The position numbers and the translations under genes were made by a program. Of a stretch of 64,000 nt of DNA, positions 27,003 through 34,272 are shown in pieces; positions within the stretch are counted from its first letter, which is position 1; each line of letters begins with the position of its first letter. The notes below the pieces were generated by a model. That model made no database searches. It saw nothing but the letters and a program-made list of their open reading frames with translations, and was not told the DNA's origin. The stretch comes from Algoriphagus kandeliae (lineage in GTDB: Bacteria; Bacteroidota; Bacteroidia; Cytophagales; Cyclobacteriaceae): positions 62,001 to 126,000 of the forward strand of contig NZ_SPSB01000005.1 of assembly GCF_004571135.1 (NCBI RefSeq), in the 5' to 3' direction.

Positions 27003-27632
27003 TTAAATTTCCTCCACTTCCCGGTCAGGCTTGGCATAGCTGAGCCTTGCAAGTTTTTTACCCACATGATACTCATCCAATCCGCTTACCGTGACCGCCT
27101 CCAAGATATTTAAGTCCAAAGACCCATCAGTTCGAAGCCCTTTTTCTTCCACATAAATATGCTCAATACTTCCAATCAGAAGAACAGTTTCATTTACTTT
27201 TAGAGTTTGAGTTTCTACCAAACTACATCCTAATTGAAGAGGGCTCGACTTCACAAAAGGGGCATAAAAACCTTCTCTATATAGTTCTTCTAAACCGGTT
27301 TTTTCAAATTCACTACCATCCCACCTTGCAGAAGCCCAATGGGCTTGCTTATAAAAGGCGGGAGTGACTTGATTTAGAGAAAAGGACCCTGTATCTAAAA
27401 TATTTTCTAGCGTATCACGCTTGACTGTATGAGGACGAAATAAAATTCCGACTAAAGGTGGAGTGGCTCCGATATGAAAGACTTGTGAAAAAGGCGCCAA
27501 ATTTGAAGTTCCCTCCGAACTTTTTGTTCCGATCAGATTTAGGCTTTTATAACCTGAAAGACAGTTGATCAAATTTCTTCTAAAAAAGGAATCTGATTCC
27601 AAAATGTCCGATTTGGAGAAATGGCGCATCAT
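27003..27632 (-). CDS. Flavin reductase-like FMN-binding protein
   Basis: 209 residues, split-barrel FMN-binding fold. NLIGTKSSEGTSNLAPFSQVFHIGATPPLVGILFRP-type segments (about 32-67) are the FMN phosphate and isoalloxazine contacts of the flavin reductase/DIM6-NTAB group. Likely binds FMN and may reduce it with NAD(P)H, or act as an FMN-dependent reductase. ATG 27632 overlaps the stop of the upstream gene, so it is the last of four coupled minus-strand genes beginning at the SDR gene. Confidence 0.88.
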   Translation of the reverse strand: MMRHFSKSDILESDSFFRRNLINCLSGYKSLNLIGTKSSEGTSNLAPFSQVFHIGATPPLVGILFRPHTVKRDTLENILDTGSFSLNQVTPAFYKQAHWASARWDGSEFEKTGLEELYREGFYAPFVKSSPLQLGCSLVETQTLKVNETVLLIGSIEHIYVEEKGLRTDGSLDLNILEAVTVSGLDEYHVGKKLARLSYAKPDREVEEI

Positions 27633-28072
27633 TTGGCAATAGCTTCTTCGATGGTGTTGCAGTATTTGATATCCAACTGATCAATAATATTGTCAGGGTA
27701 GTTTTGCAGAATTTGATCCTTGGCTATCTGAACCATCTTTTCAAACCATTTTTCATCTGGTAGAATCTTGCGGTGGGTTTTGATGCCATATTGAAGCATT
27801 TCCTTTTTCCAATAAATAAAATACCACTCCATGGTAGGTTGGTGAAATGCTCTCAGTGATCTTTTGTCAAAAATGAATTTTTCATACCCACCTTCCTTGA
27901 CTATTTCACCAATCTGCTGAAAAGCATCTTTGAAATCTTCGATCGGAATGTAATCGGCAAGTAATTCGCAAAGGATAATTTTTAATTCCGGGCTTTTAAG
28001 CGCTCGAACATATTTTTGTTCAAAAGCCAATTCGAAATCTTGTATTTGGGATGATTGCAAAGTATCGTTCAT
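27629..28072 (-). CDS. Hypothetical protein, possible STAS/SpoIIAA-like fold
   Basis: 147 residues, no signal peptide or membrane segment. The alternation YVRALKSPELKIILCELLADYIPIEDFKDAFQQI... followed by KFIFDKRSLRAFHQPTMEWYFIYW resembles the beta-alpha pattern of SpoIIAA-like (STAS-related) proteins, with the DKR segment at the usual phosphoacceptor loop position; this is a fold guess only. It lies 16 bp downstream of a small coiled-coil gene and overlaps the flavin reductase gene, so a cytosolic partner role in the pterin/flavin cluster is possible. Confidence 0.7.
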   Translation of the reverse strand: MNDTLQSSQIQDFELAFEQKYVRALKSPELKIILCELLADYIPIEDFKDAFQQIGEIVKEGGYEKFIFDKRSLRAFHQPTMEWYFIYWKKEMLQYGIKTHRKILPDEKWFEKMVQIAKDQILQNYPDNIIDQLDIKYCNTIEEAIAK

Positions 28073-28088
28073 AGCAAAAGGATCGGTA

Positions 28089-28352
28089 TTAGTAAAAGGA
28101 TTTTTTACGCTGCTCTTCTGAGCGGCAAACTTCCTGTCTGAATTGCTCCAATCTTACTTCCAAATTGGAGGCGTATTCAAGCGTCGTACGCATCATGTCT
28201 TGCTGGGACTTGATTTGTTCTTTCAGCCTAGCAAGCTCCTTATTGACTTCAGAAAGTTTAATTTCGTACTCTTTTTTAAGCCTTTCTTTTTCTATTTGGG
28301 CTTTCCTCAATTCTTCCTTAAAAATTAGGAATGATTCAGGTGGTGTCTTCAT
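28089..28352 (-). CDS. Small coiled-coil protein
   Basis: 87 residues from ATG 28352 (a TTG at 28421 would add 23 residues that overlap poorly with codon style). Residues about 12-75 form one continuous Lys/Glu-rich heptad pattern (EELRKAQIEKERLKKEYEIK and onward), so a long coiled coil is expected; the end is basic (RSEEQRKKSFY). No recognised family. Lies 70 bp after the SDR gene and 16 bp before the STAS-like gene on the same strand. Confidence 0.65.
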   Translation of the reverse strand: MKTPPESFLIFKEELRKAQIEKERLKKEYEIKLSEVNKELARLKEQIKSQQDMMRTTLEYASNLEVRLEQFRQEVCRSEEQRKKSFY

Positions 28353-28422
28353 ATTCACAGTTCGTTCTTCTCGGGACCGTACCCTTAAGTATGACAATTT
28401 TGAACGGGAAAATGTTTTCAAA

Positions 28423-29103
28423 TCATTTCAAATTGGACATTCCTCCATCTACATGAAGAATCTGCCCTGTCATCCAAGATGAATCCTCAGAAAGCAAATA
28501 ATTTGCTGCTTGGGCAATATCCTCCGGCGTACCAAAGCGTCCCAAAGGATGACGTTTGTTGCTAGCCTCTCTTTTGTCTTCTGTAGACAAAAGTGCAGAT
28601 GCCAAGGGAGTATCAGTTAAGGAGGGAGCAATTGCATTTACGCGAATGTGATATGGTGCCCATTCTGCAGCCAAAGACCTCGTCAATCCTTCAACAGCTC
28701 CTTTGGCAGAGGCAATGCCAGCATGAAATCCCATCCCGGTTTGCACAGCCACTGTACTGAATAAAACGACCGACGCATGATTAGAACGCTTTAATCCTTT
28801 GAGGCAAGCCTGCAACACTCTTACCGCTCCAAAAAAATTCACTTCCATCTCCTGGCGAAAATCCTCGATAGAAATGCGATGAAAAGGCTTAAGATTAATT
28901 GTACCTGGAGTGTAAACCACCCCATCGATGACCTCAGGTAATCCGGGTATTTCACCAAAATCCAAACTCGTATCCAAAGCGGTCGTAACCTCCCCACTCT
29001 TTGAAAACAGATATAGATTTGCACCTTGAGCTTGACAGGAATCTGCTAATGCTTTTCCAATTCCGGAGTTGCCTCCAATAATGACAATATTCTTTCCTTT
29101 CAT
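28423..29103 (-). CDS. SDR-family protein lacking the catalytic tyrosine
   Basis: 226-residue classical SDR. The NAD(P) motif is GGNSGIG (10-16), Ser116 aligns with the catalytic serine, and Lys134 with the catalytic lysine, but the position four residues before that Lys, where SDRs have Tyr, is Ile130 (HAGIASAKGAVEGLTRSLA). Otherwise the chain is complete, including NAIAPSLTDTP and the C-terminal GQILHVDGG. Related SDRs with the same substitution occur (recalled), so it is a subfamily trait rather than a mutation. It may bind a pterin or act by another route. Located downstream of folE, separated from it by a terminator. Confidence 0.9.
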   Translation of the reverse strand: MKGKNIVIIGGNSGIGKALADSCQAQGANLYLFSKSGEVTTALDTSLDFGEIPGLPEVIDGVVYTPGTINLKPFHRISIEDFRQEMEVNFFGAVRVLQACLKGLKRSNHASVVLFSTVAVQTGMGFHAGIASAKGAVEGLTRSLAAEWAPYHIRVNAIAPSLTDTPLASALLSTEDKREASNKRHPLGRFGTPEDIAQAANYLLSEDSSWMTGQILHVDGGMSNLK

Positions 29104-29167
29104 TTATAAGTTGATTTCTTCGTCTAAAGTCAATTCGATTGGATTTTGTTTAGAATTAGGCATAAAA

Positions 29168-29189
29168 AAACCGGGCATTAGCCCGGTTT
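29168..29189 (-). terminator. Intrinsic terminator after folE
   Basis: CCGGGC (29171-29176), loop ATTA, GCCCGG (29181-29186), extended by AAA/TTT. On the minus strand it lies 20 bp past the folE stop and ends in seven T. Confidence 0.9.
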
Positions 29190-29209
29190 ATAAGTTGGTA
29201 TTAGCTTTT

Positions 29210-29914
29210 TTATTTTTCTAGATTGATGTATTTCAAAAACTCAGTCCGAGTCTGTTCATCTGTTTCAAATTTTCCGGAGTAGAATGAGGTAACTGTAGAA
29301 CTATTGGTATCATTAATTCCACGGGAGCTCACACACATGTGATAAGCATCCATGATTACAGCTACATCTTCTGTTCCCAAGGCTTCTTTTAATTCATTTC
29401 CAATCTGCATGGTAAGTCGCTCTTGAACCTGAGGTCTTTTGGAGAAATACTGAACGATCCGATTGATTTTAGAAAGTCCAATAACATGACCATTGGAAAT
29501 ATAAGCTACATGAGCTCTACCATAAATTGGTACAAAATGATGTTCGCAGTGAGAAAAGAATGTAATATCCTTTTCTACTAGCATTTGATTGTATTGAAAT
29601 TTATTTTCAAAAAGCTTAGCATTCGGTTTATTCTTAGGATTTAGACCTGAGAAAACCTCTTTGACATACATTTTGGCCACCCGATGAGGAGTACCCTTCA
29701 GGCTATCATCAGTCAGGTCCAAACCAAGGATATTCATGATTTCTTTGAAATGCTTTTCAATCAACTCGATCTTTAGATCGTCGTCCATTTCAAATGCATC
29801 TTCCCGAAGTGGGGTTTCAAGGGAAGTAGCCACATGCTCTTCTCCTAATTCTTCAAATGAAGTGCGGGAAATATCAATTCCCATCGTATTCAACAAAGTT
29901 TCTTTCTGTTTCAT
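29210..29914 (-). CDS. folE: GTP cyclohydrolase I
   Basis: 234 residues. Converts GTP to 7,8-dihydroneopterin triphosphate. Zinc ligands: Cys123 in SHCEHHFVP with His126, and Cys194 in HMCVSSRGI. An extra ~45-residue acidic N-terminal extension precedes the core; ATG 29884 is an alternative start. The 5' end overlaps the 3' end of the PTPS gene by 41 bp (11 bp from the alternative start), indicating co-expression. The product feeds folate and, with PTPS, tetrahydrobiopterin-type or queuosine synthesis. Confidence 0.96.
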   Translation of the reverse strand: MKQKETLLNTMGIDISRTSFEELGEEHVATSLETPLREDAFEMDDDLKIELIEKHFKEIMNILGLDLTDDSLKGTPHRVAKMYVKEVFSGLNPKNKPNAKLFENKFQYNQMLVEKDITFFSHCEHHFVPIYGRAHVAYISNGHVIGLSKINRIVQYFSKRPQVQERLTMQIGNELKEALGTEDVAVIMDAYHMCVSSRGINDTNSSTVTSFYSGKFETDEQTRTEFLKYINLEK

Positions 29915-30284
29915 AAAGCCGAATGCTTAAATCGTATTTCCGATCAATTTTTTCCCTCAAAATATTCCAAATAACCACTGCAATGTTTTCTGCAGTTGGA
30001 TTGAGATTCTTGAATTCATCGGTGTCTAAGTTTAAATTTTTATGATCAAATCTATTTAAAACATGCTCTTTGATTAAATCGCTGAGCAATTTCATGTCAT
30101 AAACATAACCAGTTTCAGGATCAATTTCTCCACGGAGCATGACATGCAAGTCATAATTATGCCCATGGAAATTTGGATTATTACACTTTCCAAAGACTGC
30201 CTGATTCTTTTCATCCGACCAACTTGGATTGTGAAGCCGGTGGGCCGCGTTGAAATGTTCCTTACGGATTACTGTTACTTTCAT
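29874..30284 (-). CDS. 6-pyruvoyl-tetrahydropterin synthase / QueD-family enzyme
   Basis: 136 residues from ATG 30284 (TTG 30287 precedes it). Zinc ligands His15, His40 and His42; catalytic Cys34 in FGKCNNPNFHGHNY; the Asp80-His81 pair and Glu125 (LYETERN). The C-N-N-P-N-x-H-G-H-N stretch, GEIDPETG and DHKNLNLD match the animal-type PTPS more closely than E. coli QueD (CGRLHGH). It acts on the FolE product. Either 6-pyruvoyl-tetrahydropterin (biopterin route) or 6-carboxytetrahydropterin (queuosine route) could be made; the sequence favours the former but does not decide. Confidence 0.9.
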   Translation of the reverse strand: MKVTVIRKEHFNAAHRLHNPSWSDEKNQAVFGKCNNPNFHGHNYDLHVMLRGEIDPETGYVYDMKLLSDLIKEHVLNRFDHKNLNLDTDEFKNLNPTAENIAVVIWNILREKIDRKYDLSIRLYETERNFVEYDGN

Positions 30285-30342
30285 CAATTCCTTGAACAGG
30301 GATTTTTTTCTTTTTGTTTAATTTTTATTGATTTTCTTTAAA

Positions 30343-30370
30343 CAAAATTATTAAGACCCTGATTTTCAAA
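30343..30370 (-). promoter_or_regulatory. Promoter for PTPS-folE
   Basis: On the minus strand TTTG (30370-30367) and TAATTTTG (30350-30343) are 16 nt apart, close to the Bacteroidota pattern, and about 60 bp before the PTPS start. Confidence 0.5.
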
Positions 30371-30542
30371 TTTTTAATATTTCCAGCAAAAATAGAATTT
30401 TATTTCCGCCATTGTTGTTATCCATTCGAATACCGAATAAAAAACGCATTAATAATTATAAAAGGTTCAAAAATAGCCAATGCTCGGATTTGCTTAAATC
30501 ACCAAGTAGATAAGAGAGAAATTCACCCAGAAAACAACCACT

Positions 30543-31244
30543 ATGAATATAATCCAAATCTTATTAGCAGGGATGCTGTCCCTAGGGCACACCTCTAAGA
30601 CAACCCATGTAAAGCCAAAATCTGAAAACATCATACATGCAAAGGATTCTTATGCCCAGTTGAAAGAAAAATTCGACGTATTGCCCGATCGGACAATTTT
30701 CGAAAAAGCAATGGCGGGTTGGTCCCACTTGAAAGAAGATCTTCGGAATCCCATGTTGACTATCATTGATTTTAGCTTACCGTCAACAGAAAAGCGCATG
30801 TGGGTGATAGACCCAAAAAACATGGAAGTTAAACTCCATACGGTTGTTTCGCACGGAAGAAATTCAGGAAATTTATTTGCGGAGTCATTCTCCAATACTC
30901 CAAACTCCTATAAAAGCAGCCTTGGTTTTTACAAAACAGCAGAAACCTACAAAGGTAAACATGGCTATTCGCTTCGATTGGATGGTTTGGAAAAAGGGTT
31001 TAATGACAAAGCTAGAGATCGAGCAATTGTAATTCATGGGGCCGATTATGCACGAGAAGAAGTAGCCAAATCATCTGGAAGATTAGGAAGAAGTTTGGGA
31101 TGTCCCGCCTTGCCATCCGAAATTTCAAAAGAAGCCATTGATTTGATCAAAGATGGTTCTTTGATATTTATCTATGGAGAGGACGAAAAATACCTAAGCA
31201 ACTCACCTATACTATCTGAAGCATTACTTTCGCAGCCTGTCTAA
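30543..31244 (+). CDS. Murein L,D-transpeptidase-like protein (YkuD_2 family)
   Basis: 233 residues. The catalytic region has His165 in AIVIHGADYA and the nucleophile Cys187 in GRSLGCPAL, the YkuD_2 variant of the L,D-transpeptidase motif. SFSNTPNSYKSSLGFYKTAETYKGKHGYSLRLDGLE is typical of the group. The N-terminus is only weakly hydrophobic (about 1-16), so export is probable but not certain. Acts on peptidoglycan cross-links or lipoprotein attachment. The 258-bp gap before it carries the PTPS promoter on the other strand. Its last 21 bp overlap the convergent transpeptidase gene. Confidence 0.88.
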   Translation: MNIIQILLAGMLSLGHTSKTTHVKPKSENIIHAKDSYAQLKEKFDVLPDRTIFEKAMAGWSHLKEDLRNPMLTIIDFSLPSTEKRMWVIDPKNMEVKLHTVVSHGRNSGNLFAESFSNTPNSYKSSLGFYKTAETYKGKHGYSLRLDGLEKGFNDKARDRAIVIHGADYAREEVAKSSGRLGRSLGCPALPSEISKEAIDLIKDGSLIFIYGEDEKYLSNSPILSEALLSQPV

Positions 31245-32846
31245 AATCTCTTTATCTCGGTCATATAAATCAGGTCTAAAATAAGGATTACCTTCCTCAT
31301 CAGTCCAAAAAGTCATATAGACCACATAGACGGGGATCTTGTCAGTTAGCTCTACTTTCACTTCATGATCCTGATTCATGGCTTCTTTGATTTTTTCATC
31401 TGTCCACTCTTTTTGATCCAGAAGCAACAGCTTGGCGAAATCAAATGGCTTCGCTAAGCGAATACAACCATGACTCATTGACCGAATATCTCTTTCAAAA
31501 AGATGCTTTGCAGGAGTATCATGAATGTAAACACTGAAAGAATTGGGAAACATAAACTTAACCAAGCCCAATGAATTGGATGGTCCTGGTTTTTGTCGAA
31601 TCAAATAAGGAATTGACCTGGCTTTCCAATTCACGGATTGTGGGTCAATTGACTGACCAGAAGAGGAAAGTACTTCCATATTATTCCTAGCTAGATAATT
31701 TGGGTTTTTTCTCACAGCTGGAATAATTTCTTTGTTGACAATGGAAGTAGGAACATTCCAATAAGGACTAAACACGATGTAACTCATCGTCGCCCGAAAT
31801 ACAGGCGTTTGGTTATCGGTTTTCCCCACGATAACCTTTGAGAAAAAAACCGTATCAAACCGATCCAAATACACCAAGCTATAATCAGGAATATTCACCA
31901 TGATTGCCTCGGATCGCAGCTGTGAATCATCCAACCAACGTAAACGCTCAAGATTTACCGATACTTTTCCAGCCAAATCCTCGGGAGATTGATTGAGTGC
32001 AGCCAGCGTATTCTTCCCAATGATACCATCTGCTTCCAAACCATTCACTTCCTGATACTCTAAAATGGCTTCAAAAAGAAGTGAATCATAGGTTTTGGAT
32101 TCTAGATCCTCAACATCCAAATATTTCCAAAATGCCAATCGCTCGCGAATTGAAGGAATTGCGCCATCACTTTCTCCTACCTTGATGGATTTATTTGTTC
32201 GGAGACTAGTCCAATCCAGCTCGTCCTTCTCCATACGAGAAATCAAATCCCTGATCACCTCCCTACCTTTTACATAGGTATCTATTTTGGGATATAGATC
32301 GACCAAAAGAGGACGAAGGGTTCTTTCATTAGCCAACTTTTGAAAGAAAATAGAAGAATTGAATCGCGCTGACTTTTTAGGAATGTTCCAAGACTGATTC
32401 AATTTGGAGGGGTCCAATTTACCCTGATCTAGATCCTGTGCCAATCGAATAACTGCATCCGACAGAAATAGCTCTAAATCAGTCAAATCTTCCACCAAAG
32501 GTTCAAATCCAGCTTTTTTATTTTCTTCAATTGCTTTAAAAAATGTCTGAATCAGCGCAAAATGATAATCCTGGGGATTCAACCCATCAAATTTGGATTG
32601 CTCAATTTCATATCTGAGTTCATAAGCTAACTCCGTCAGATTTTTTGAATCTATCCAAAGGGGCTGATAATCTCTTGAGGCATAAAATTCCTCAATTGAT
32701 TTATAATGCTGAATTTGCCTACCTCTTAACTCCAGCATCATCTCCCCGCTTCCTATCTCCAATCGGCTTTTGAGCATTTCAGCCAAATCCTGAGAAAAGG
32801 AAATATGATAAATAAGCAAAAAAATAAAGAGAAGAAGCTGTCTCAT
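31224..32846 (-). CDS. YcbB/LdtD-type L,D-transpeptidase
   Basis: 540 residues with a signal peptide (1-19, ending ISFSQ). A scaffold domain (20-220) is followed by a peptidoglycan-binding domain (about 258-285, FEAILEYQEVNGLEADGIIGKNT) and an L,D-transpeptidase domain with catalytic Cys461 and His459 in MSHGCIRL and His442. FSPYWNVPTSIVNKEI is the family signature. It makes 3-3 cross-links that resist beta-lactams. It follows kdsA by 6 bp, so it belongs to the Kdo operon, and converges on the second L,D-transpeptidase. Confidence 0.93.
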   Translation of the reverse strand: MRQLLLFIFLLIYHISFSQDLAEMLKSRLEIGSGEMMLELRGRQIQHYKSIEEFYASRDYQPLWIDSKNLTELAYELRYEIEQSKFDGLNPQDYHFALIQTFFKAIEENKKAGFEPLVEDLTDLELFLSDAVIRLAQDLDQGKLDPSKLNQSWNIPKKSARFNSSIFFQKLANERTLRPLLVDLYPKIDTYVKGREVIRDLISRMEKDELDWTSLRTNKSIKVGESDGAIPSIRERLAFWKYLDVEDLESKTYDSLLFEAILEYQEVNGLEADGIIGKNTLAALNQSPEDLAGKVSVNLERLRWLDDSQLRSEAIMVNIPDYSLVYLDRFDTVFFSKVIVGKTDNQTPVFRATMSYIVFSPYWNVPTSIVNKEIIPAVRKNPNYLARNNMEVLSSSGQSIDPQSVNWKARSIPYLIRQKPGPSNSLGLVKFMFPNSFSVYIHDTPAKHLFERDIRSMSHGCIRLAKPFDFAKLLLLDQKEWTDEKIKEAMNQDHEVKVELTDKIPVYVVYMTFWTDEEGNPYFRPDLYDRDKEILDRLRK

Positions 32847-32852
32847 TTCACC

Positions 32853-33704
32853 TTATTCGATTGGGAAATCCTGGTATTTTCTGCCTAGAGTCCAAACATC
32901 CTTCAGCATGGTTAGAAAATCCCCCATGCGATGAAGCGGTATCAAATTTGGACCATCACTCAGTGCTTTGGCAGGTTCGGGATGAGTTTCTATGAAAAAA
33001 CCATCTACACCGGTAGCTGCTGCTGCCCGAGCCAAGAATGGAGCAAATTCTCGTTGTCCACCACTGCTCCCCCCCTGACCACCAGGTTGCTGAACAGAAT
33101 GTGTAATATCAAATACCACCGGGGCAAATTGCCTCATAATCGGCAATGCGCGCATATCAACGACTAGATTATGATAACCAAGAGAAAAGCCTCTTTCGGT
33201 AAGGCAAACGTTATCATTTCCTGCCGAGCGAACCTTTTTTACGGCAAACTGCATATCCTCAGGAGCCATAAATTGACCTCTTTTGATCTTTACAGCTTTA
33301 CCTGTTTCGGCAGCAGCAAGAAGCAAATCAGTTTGACGACAGAGAAATGCCGGAATTTGAAGCACATCAACCACTTCGGCAACTTCTTTGGCCTGATAGC
33401 TCTCATGAATATCTGTCACCAAAGGAATATCTAAAGCCTGCCCAACTCGCTGAAGCACCTCCAGAGACTTATCCATTCCTATGCTTCTAAATGAAGAAGA
33501 AGAGGTCCTATTCGCTTTGTCAAAAGAAGCTTTGAAAACATAGGAAAACCCATGTTCCTCTGCCCAAGCCTTAACCTTAGTACCGATTTCCAAGCATATA
33601 TCATAGCTCTCTACCGCACAAGGGCCGGCAAAAAGCACGGGTTTATCTCCTCCCAATACCACCTTTTCGGTGATCTTCATTTTTTGATTGGTTCTATTCA
33701 TCAT
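32853..33704 (-). CDS. kdsA: 3-deoxy-8-phosphooctulonate synthase
   Basis: 283 residues. Condenses PEP with arabinose-5-phosphate to Kdo-8-phosphate for LPS. GPCAVES with Cys29 marks the metal-dependent class (as in Aquifex) rather than the metal-independent E. coli type. KASFDKANRTSSSSFRS, KIKRGQFMAPED and FDITHSVQQPGG are family motifs. Overlaps the kdsC gene by 11 bp. ATG 33701 is an equally good start. Confidence 0.96.
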   Translation of the reverse strand: MMNRTNQKMKITEKVVLGGDKPVLFAGPCAVESYDICLEIGTKVKAWAEEHGFSYVFKASFDKANRTSSSSFRSIGMDKSLEVLQRVGQALDIPLVTDIHESYQAKEVAEVVDVLQIPAFLCRQTDLLLAAAETGKAVKIKRGQFMAPEDMQFAVKKVRSAGNDNVCLTERGFSLGYHNLVVDMRALPIMRQFAPVVFDITHSVQQPGGQGGSSGGQREFAPFLARAAAATGVDGFFIETHPEPAKALSDGPNLIPLHRMGDFLTMLKDVWTLGRKYQDFPIE

Positions 33705-34272
33705 TTTTCTCTGCTAAAGATTCAATCAAAGGAATCAACTTTCCTTTGGCATGTAATAACAAATCAGCGACTTCTCGAAAGGCTCCATTTCCACCAGTCA
33801 CATTCGTCACAAAATCGACTTGATGCTTGATGTAAGGAATAGCATCAGCAGGACAAGCTGTCAAACCTACTCGCTTCATAATCGGAAGGTCAATCAAATC
33901 GTCTCCAATGTATGCTACCTCCTTTTCCTCCAATTCAAGAGTCTCTAGCAGTTCGGTTAGTTTTTTGCCCTTGTCTTTAATTCCATGATAATGAAAATCA
34001 AATCGCAACTCCTCACATCGGTTCTCTACGACTTGAGATTTTCTTCCCGTAATAGCTCCTACCATTATACGATTTCGACGTAGGAACTGGACGATATATC
34101 CATCTTTTACCTGAAACTTTTTAAGCTCCATCCCCTCATTATCATAAATGATCCCCCCATCAGTCATCACTCCATCAATATCGGTGATAAGCAATTTTAT
34201 CTGTTCAGCTTTGGGCCAAACGGCTTCAGGAATATGACCGAAATAGCCTTTGATTATTTCTTCTGTTTCCAT
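33694..34272 (-). CDS. kdsC: KdsC-type 3-deoxy-manno-octulosonate-8-phosphate phosphatase
   Basis: 192 residues, HAD superfamily without a cap. DxD nucleophile pair Asp31 and Asp33 in LLITDIDGVMTDGG, Lys and the ...YIGDDLIDLPIM motif. Removes phosphate from Kdo-8-phosphate. It lies between kdsA (11 bp overlap) and the GNAT-nitrilase gene (19 bp overlap). A C-terminal extension of about 20 residues (IPLIESLAEKNDE) is present. Confidence 0.94.
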   Translation of the reverse strand: METEEIIKGYFGHIPEAVWPKAEQIKLLITDIDGVMTDGGIIYDNEGMELKKFQVKDGYIVQFLRRNRIMVGAITGRKSQVVENRCEELRFDFHYHGIKDKGKKLTELLETLELEEKEVAYIGDDLIDLPIMKRVGLTACPADAIPYIKHQVDFVTNVTGGNGAFREVADLLLHAKGKLIPLIESLAEKNDE

